From assembly GCF_035688975.1 (NCBI RefSeq), contig NZ_DASSMH010000025.1, forward strand, positions 1 to 25,567: DNA of 25,567 nucleotides, given 5' to 3'. Of this stretch, positions 22,606 through 25,567 are shown piece after piece. Both the position numbers and the translations under genes were made by a program. Within the stretch, counting starts at the first letter, position 1. Each line of letters begins with the position of its first letter. This DNA is from CALMNV01 sp035688975. Lineage in GTDB: Bacteria; Actinomycetota; Actinomycetes; Actinomycetales; Dermatophilaceae. The notes beneath the pieces are model-generated. The model was not told the origin of the DNA and searched no databases. It saw only the letters and a program-made list of their open reading frames with translations.

Positions 22606-23819
22606 CGGCGTCGCTGCGCCGCGTCGTCATCGTCGGCAGCTCGCTCGCCGGCCTTCAGGCGGCGCAGTCCCTCCGGTCGGCAGGTTACGGCGGAGCCATC
22701 ATCATGGTGGGGGACGAGCCCCACCTGCCATATGACCGACCGCCCTTGTCCAAGCAGCTCCTCAGCGGCAGCTGGGATCCCGACCGCACGCAGCTGCGAC
22801 CCGACGCGGTCATCGCGAGGCTGGGTCTCACCTGGCGCCGCGGCGTCGCGGCGGTCGCCCTGGATCCCGAGCAGCGGCGGGTCGAGCTCGCCGACGGCGG
22901 CACCGAGGCCTACGACGCGGTGCTCATCGCGACCGGCACGAGCCCCCGACGGGTCGCCAACCCACTCGGCCTCACGGGGATCCGCACGTTGCGCACGCTG
23001 GACGACTCCGTCGCCCTGAGGGCGGCGCTCGAGGACAACCCGCGCGTCGTCGTCGTGGGCGGCGGCTTCATCGGGGCGGAGGTGGCGGCCGAGGCGCGCC
23101 GCCGGTCCCTCCCTGTCACCATGGTCGAAGCACTGTCCGTGCCGTTGTCCCGTGGGCTGGGGACCCGCTTGGGTCAGCTGTGCGCCGACCTCCACGTCGC
23201 GAACGGCGTGCAGCTGCTCTGTGGGGTGCGGGTCAGCGGCTTCGAGGGCGACGGGCACCTGGAGCGGGTGGTGCTCAGCGACGGCACCGTGGTCGACGCC
23301 GACCTCGCCGTCGTCGGCATCGGCTCCGAGCCGGCCACCGCGTGGCTGGAGACGTCCGGCCTGACGCTCGACGACGGAGTCGTCTGCGACTCGTTCTGCC
23401 GGGCGAGTGCCCCAGGCGTCTACGCCGCGGGCGACGTTGCGCGCTGGCACAACCCGCTCTTCGACGAGGTCACCCGGATCGAGCACTGGACGAACGCGCG
23501 CGAGCAGGCCGCTGCCGCCGTGGCGACGCTGCTGGCCGACCACGGCCTCGGGCCGGAGCCGGCGGCCTACGCCCCCGTACCCTATGTCTGGTCCGACCAG
23601 TACGGCCGCCGGATCCAGGTCGCCGGCCGCACGATGGGGGCCGAGGAGGTCACCGTGGTGCACCACGACCCCGACGACGGTGCCACGCTCGCCCTCTACC
23701 GCTTCGGCTGCCGGTTGGGTGGTGTCGCCGGCATCAACGCCTCACGCCGGCTGCTCCCGTTCCGCCGGATGATCGCCGGCCGGGTCGGCTGGGACGAGGC
23801 CCTGGCCGCCGCTGGCTAG
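22602..23819 (+). CDS. FAD-dependent NAD(P)H-ferredoxin reductase
   Basis: GTG 22602 overlaps the ferredoxin stop and starts directly with the FAD-binding strand RRVVIVGSSLAGLQAAQSL. The frame is open far upstream, but there it lies over the P450 gene in another frame. The 405-residue product has PYDRPPLSKQLL near the N-terminus, ATGTSPR, the NAD(P)-binding VVVVGGGFIGAEVAAEARR, the second FAD motif YAAGDVARW, and a C-terminal interface domain with PYVWSDQYGRRIQVAG. This is the order of putidaredoxin-reductase-like enzymes. It passes electrons from NAD(P)H to the ferredoxin for the P450. The gene ends 5 bp from the converging PadR-type gene. Confidence 0.94.
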   Translation: MTASLRRVVIVGSSLAGLQAAQSLRSAGYGGAIIMVGDEPHLPYDRPPLSKQLLSGSWDPDRTQLRPDAVIARLGLTWRRGVAAVALDPEQRRVELADGGTEAYDAVLIATGTSPRRVANPLGLTGIRTLRTLDDSVALRAALEDNPRVVVVGGGFIGAEVAAEARRRSLPVTMVEALSVPLSRGLGTRLGQLCADLHVANGVQLLCGVRVSGFEGDGHLERVVLSDGTVVDADLAVVGIGSEPATAWLETSGLTLDDGVVCDSFCRASAPGVYAAGDVARWHNPLFDEVTRIEHWTNAREQAAAAVATLLADHGLGPEPAAYAPVPYVWSDQYGRRIQVAGRTMGAEEVTVVHHDPDDGATLALYRFGCRLGGVAGINASRRLLPFRRMIAGRVGWDEALAAAG

Positions 23820-23824
23820 GGTCG

Positions 23825-24358
23825 TCAGCTGCGCTCCTTCAGCAGGTCCTGCCAGAACTGCAGAGCGGCATACTCCATCGCCAGGCCAAGTCGCAGCGGA
23901 ACCATGCGGTGCGCGACCTCTTCGCGACGTCCGAAGCGCGCCTGGATCTGCTCGTACGTGGCGATCCGCTCCTCGTGCTGCTCGACCTGCTCCCGCGCGA
24001 GGCTCAGGACGCTCTCGGGCTCGGCGAACTCGCCGAAGAACAGCTTGAGCTCGCCCACGTCGCGCACCTGCAGCGGCTCCTCGGTGGGCTCGGTGAGCCA
24101 CTGGCGGAGCGCAGCCATGCCGGCCGGGGTGACACTGTAGGTCTGGCGCCGGCGCCCGTCCTCCTCGGTCTGGACGTCGAGCAGCCCGAGCTCGACCAGC
24201 CGCTTCGGCTCGGAGTAGAGCTGGGCGTGCGGAAACGGCCAGAAGTAGCCCACCGAGTGGCCCACGGCACGCTTGAGCTCGTACGACGTCGACGGCCCGC
24301 GCATCGCGATCATGCCGAGCACGACGTAGGAGGTCGTCGTCAGCCGGATGTTTGACAT
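23825..24358 (-). CDS. PadR-family transcriptional regulator
   Basis: I favour ATG 24358 on the minus strand (177 residues, MSNIRLTTTSYVVLGMI). An in-frame ATG at 24370 adds four residues, and neither has a clear ribosome site. The N-terminal 90 residues form a PadR winged helix: LGMIAMRGPSTSYELKRAV, the LYSEPKRLVELGLL recognition region, and a wing with DGRRRQTYSVTPAGMAALRQWL. The C-terminal half, about residues 95-175, is a helical dimerisation domain (VLSLAREQVEQHEERIATYEQIQ). PadR proteins are mostly ligand-released repressors, often of phenolic-acid genes. It is divergent from the acyl-CoA ligase gene and convergent with the P450 operon, so it probably controls the ligase and perhaps the whole cluster. 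Confidence 0.92.
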   Translation of the reverse strand: MSNIRLTTTSYVVLGMIAMRGPSTSYELKRAVGHSVGYFWPFPHAQLYSEPKRLVELGLLDVQTEEDGRRRQTYSVTPAGMAALRQWLTEPTEEPLQVRDVGELKLFFGEFAEPESVLSLAREQVEQHEERIATYEQIQARFGRREEVAHRMVPLRLGLAMEYAALQFWQDLLKERS

Positions 24359-24365
24359 AGTCCAG

Positions 24366-24394
24366 AGCATACCGTAGTGTTGCCATCGTACGAA
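24366..24394 (-). promoter_or_regulatory. Predicted promoter of the padR-type gene, possibly giving a leaderless mRNA
   Basis: On the minus strand TTCGTA (24394-24389), a 17-bp spacer and TATGCT (24371-24366) form a plausible promoter. The predicted start falls at about 24359-24360, next to ATG 24358, so the transcript may be leaderless. This agrees with the lack of a ribosome site. Confidence 0.4.
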
Positions 24395-24401
24395 TCATAC
24401 C
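24368..24401. promoter_or_regulatory. Repeat-rich candidate PadR operator between divergent genes
   Basis: CATACC occurs at 24368-24373 and 24396-24401, 28 bp apart, as part of an 8-of-10 direct repeat. The palindrome TCGTACGA (24386-24393) lies between them. This A/T-richer block covers the padR promoter and precedes the ligase start, as expected for an operator controlling both directions. Confidence 0.35.
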
Positions 24402-24429
24402 ATTGAAGCGAAACGGTCGGGAGTGATCG

Positions 24430-25567
24430 GTGGACGTTGCAACGGCGCTGCGCTGGACCGCCCAGCGGTACCCCCACCGTCGTGCAGTCGGCGGCCGAGC
24501 CCCGCTCACCTACGCGCAGTGGGACGTCAAGACGGAACGGGTCGGTCACGCGTTGCACAGCCTGGGCGCCCGGGAGGGCAGCCGAGCCATCTTCCTGCTG
24601 GCCGGAGGAGAGCCGCTCGCCACGCTCCATCTGGCCGCCCAGAAGGCCCGGGTGGTCTCTCTGCCGCTCTCGATCCGGTTCAGCCCGGAGGAGCTCGCCT
24701 ACTGCATCGATGACTGCGAGCCGTCGATGGTGGCCGTGGACGAGTCCACCCACCTCCTCGCGAGCCAGTCCCTCGAGCACCTCGCCGGGCCGCCGCCGCC
24801 GCTCGTCTGGGGCGGTCGCCGGGAGAACGCCCCGGCGGGCATGGCGTCGATCCAGGCGGCCGCCGAGCAGTCTCCGGCCACCCCGATCCCGGTCACGCCG
24901 ACCGACGATGACATCAGCGTCATGCTCTACACCTCAGGGACGACCGGTCGGCCCAAGGGAGTTCCGCGCACCCACCGCGCCGAGCACTATGCGGCGCTGG
25001 CTCATCTGGTCCAGACCGGACACCGCCCCGGCGAGGTCACCCTCGGCGTGATGCCGCTGTTCCACACGATGGGCCTGCGTACGCTGCTGGCCAGCGTGGT
25101 CGCCGCCGGCACCTGGGTGCCCCAGGAGAGGTTCGAGGCGCAGGCCACCATGGAGCTGATCACCTCCGAAAAGGTGGGGGCGCTGTACCTTGTGCCGACC
25201 ATCTACTGGTCGCTGTGGGAGACCGGCCGACTCCAAGAGGCCGCGTGCGTGCGCCGGCTCGCGTATGCGGGGGCCTCTATGACGCCCACGCTGGCCCAGC
25301 AGCTCGCCGACACGCTGCGCCCCGAGCGCTTCATCAACCACTTCGGCAGCACGGAGATCTACACCTTCACGATCGGACCCGATGCCGCCACCAAGCCTGG
25401 CTGTGCTGGTCGCGCCGGCATCTTCTCCCACGTGCGCCTCGTCGACCCCGACCCCGACGCCTCTCCGGATCTGCTCGTGGGGCCCGGTGAACAGGGACAG
25501 GTTGCCGTCTCCCTGCGCAGCCCGGAGGCGTTCAGCGGATACTGGCTGCGTCCCGACGCGGACCGCA
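24430..25567 (+). CDS. AMP-forming acyl-CoA synthetase/ligase, N-terminal part (3' end beyond window)
   Basis: GTG 24430 has GGGAG six nt upstream; the frame stays open to the window end, giving 379 residues. It begins VDVATALRWTAQRYPHRRAV and has the core of the ANL superfamily: the P-loop TSGTTGRPKG (168-177), VMPLFHTMG (207-215), LVPTIYW (254-260), and FGSTE (305-309), the A5 motif that contacts AMP and the acyl group. The C-terminal lid domain lies outside. The enzyme would activate a carboxylic acid as acyl-AMP and transfer it to CoA. With a PadR regulator upstream and aromatic-type genes nearby, an aromatic or phenylpropenoic acid is plausible, but general fatty or cyclic acids cannot be excluded. 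Confidence 0.93.
   Translation, partial: MDVATALRWTAQRYPHRRAVGGRAPLTYAQWDVKTERVGHALHSLGAREGSRAIFLLAGGEPLATLHLAAQKARVVSLPLSIRFSPEELAYCIDDCEPSMVAVDESTHLLASQSLEHLAGPPPPLVWGGRRENAPAGMASIQAAAEQSPATPIPVTPTDDDISVMLYTSGTTGRPKGVPRTHRAEHYAALAHLVQTGHRPGEVTLGVMPLFHTMGLRTLLASVVAAGTWVPQERFEAQATMELITSEKVGALYLVPTIYWSLWETGRLQEAACVRRLAYAGASMTPTLAQQLADTLRPERFINHFGSTEIYTFTIGPDAATKPGCAGRAGIFSHVRLVDPDPDASPDLLVGPGEQGQVAVSLRSPEAFSGYWLRPDADR

Noticed and set aside
21196..23819. Assignment of the P450 set as the guaiacol demethylase GcoAB
   Set aside because: GcoB is one fused reductase, whereas here a 3Fe-4S ferredoxin and a separate FAD reductase are present. Substrate identity is left open.
1..25567. Mobile elements, tRNA, rRNA, CRISPR arrays or phage genes
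   Set aside because: I looked for transposase-like frames, long terminal repeats, regular spacer repeats and tRNA-like cloverleafs and found none I could support.

Overview
The window is very GC-rich DNA with mostly G/C third codon positions, frequent GTG starts and many 4-bp (ATGA/GTGA) gene overlaps. It encodes a fused two-domain FO synthase (FbiC), a form typical of Actinobacteria, and a 3Fe-4S ferredoxin/P450 set. Together these point to an actinobacterial chromosome, possibly Micrococcales; the family level is a guess. I found no tRNA, rRNA, CRISPR array, transposase or origin. The density of catabolic operons suggests an accessory, nutrient-scavenging region.

Region 1 (1-3444, + strand) is the 3' part of a carbohydrate operon. 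It holds the C-terminal part of a sugar ABC substrate-binding protein, a universal stress protein, an FGGY carbohydrate kinase and a LacD-type class I aldolase. Uptake, phosphorylation and aldol cleavage would form one short pathway. It runs tail-to-tail into fbiC (5831-3390, - strand), with overlapping 3' ends.

Region 2 (6073-15013, + strand) starts with an unusual regulator (two-lobed N-terminal region, degenerate GGDEF-like domain, C-terminal winged helix). A tightly packed set follows: M20 amidohydrolase, iron-type alcohol dehydrogenase, a CUT2-like ABC transporter (ATPase, permease, lipoprotein) and an aldehyde dehydrogenase. The likely scheme is import of a small molecule, amide hydrolysis, then alcohol to aldehyde to acid oxidation. 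The substrate is unknown. The regulator and the amidohydrolase share the 10-mer ATTTCGGACC in their upstream regions.

Region 3 (15014-15492) is the only long non-coding stretch. It has a perfect 16-bp palindrome, a good promoter, a second dyad and what looks like the 5' stump of a lost minus-strand gene.

Region 4 (15493-23819, + strand) is a second catabolic operon: MFS transporter, SDR dehydrogenase, aldehyde dehydrogenase, UbiD decarboxylase, UbiX prenyl-FMN synthase, cytochrome P450, 3Fe-4S ferredoxin and FAD ferredoxin reductase. The layout suggests uptake of an aromatic or alpha,beta-unsaturated compound, oxidation to the acid, prFMN-dependent decarboxylation and then P450 oxygenation. 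It ends against a PadR-type regulator (24358-23825, - strand), which is divergent from an AMP-forming acyl-CoA ligase (24430 onward) cut by the window end. The UbiD/UbiX/P450/ferredoxin/reductase module is the best candidate for an undescribed pathway.
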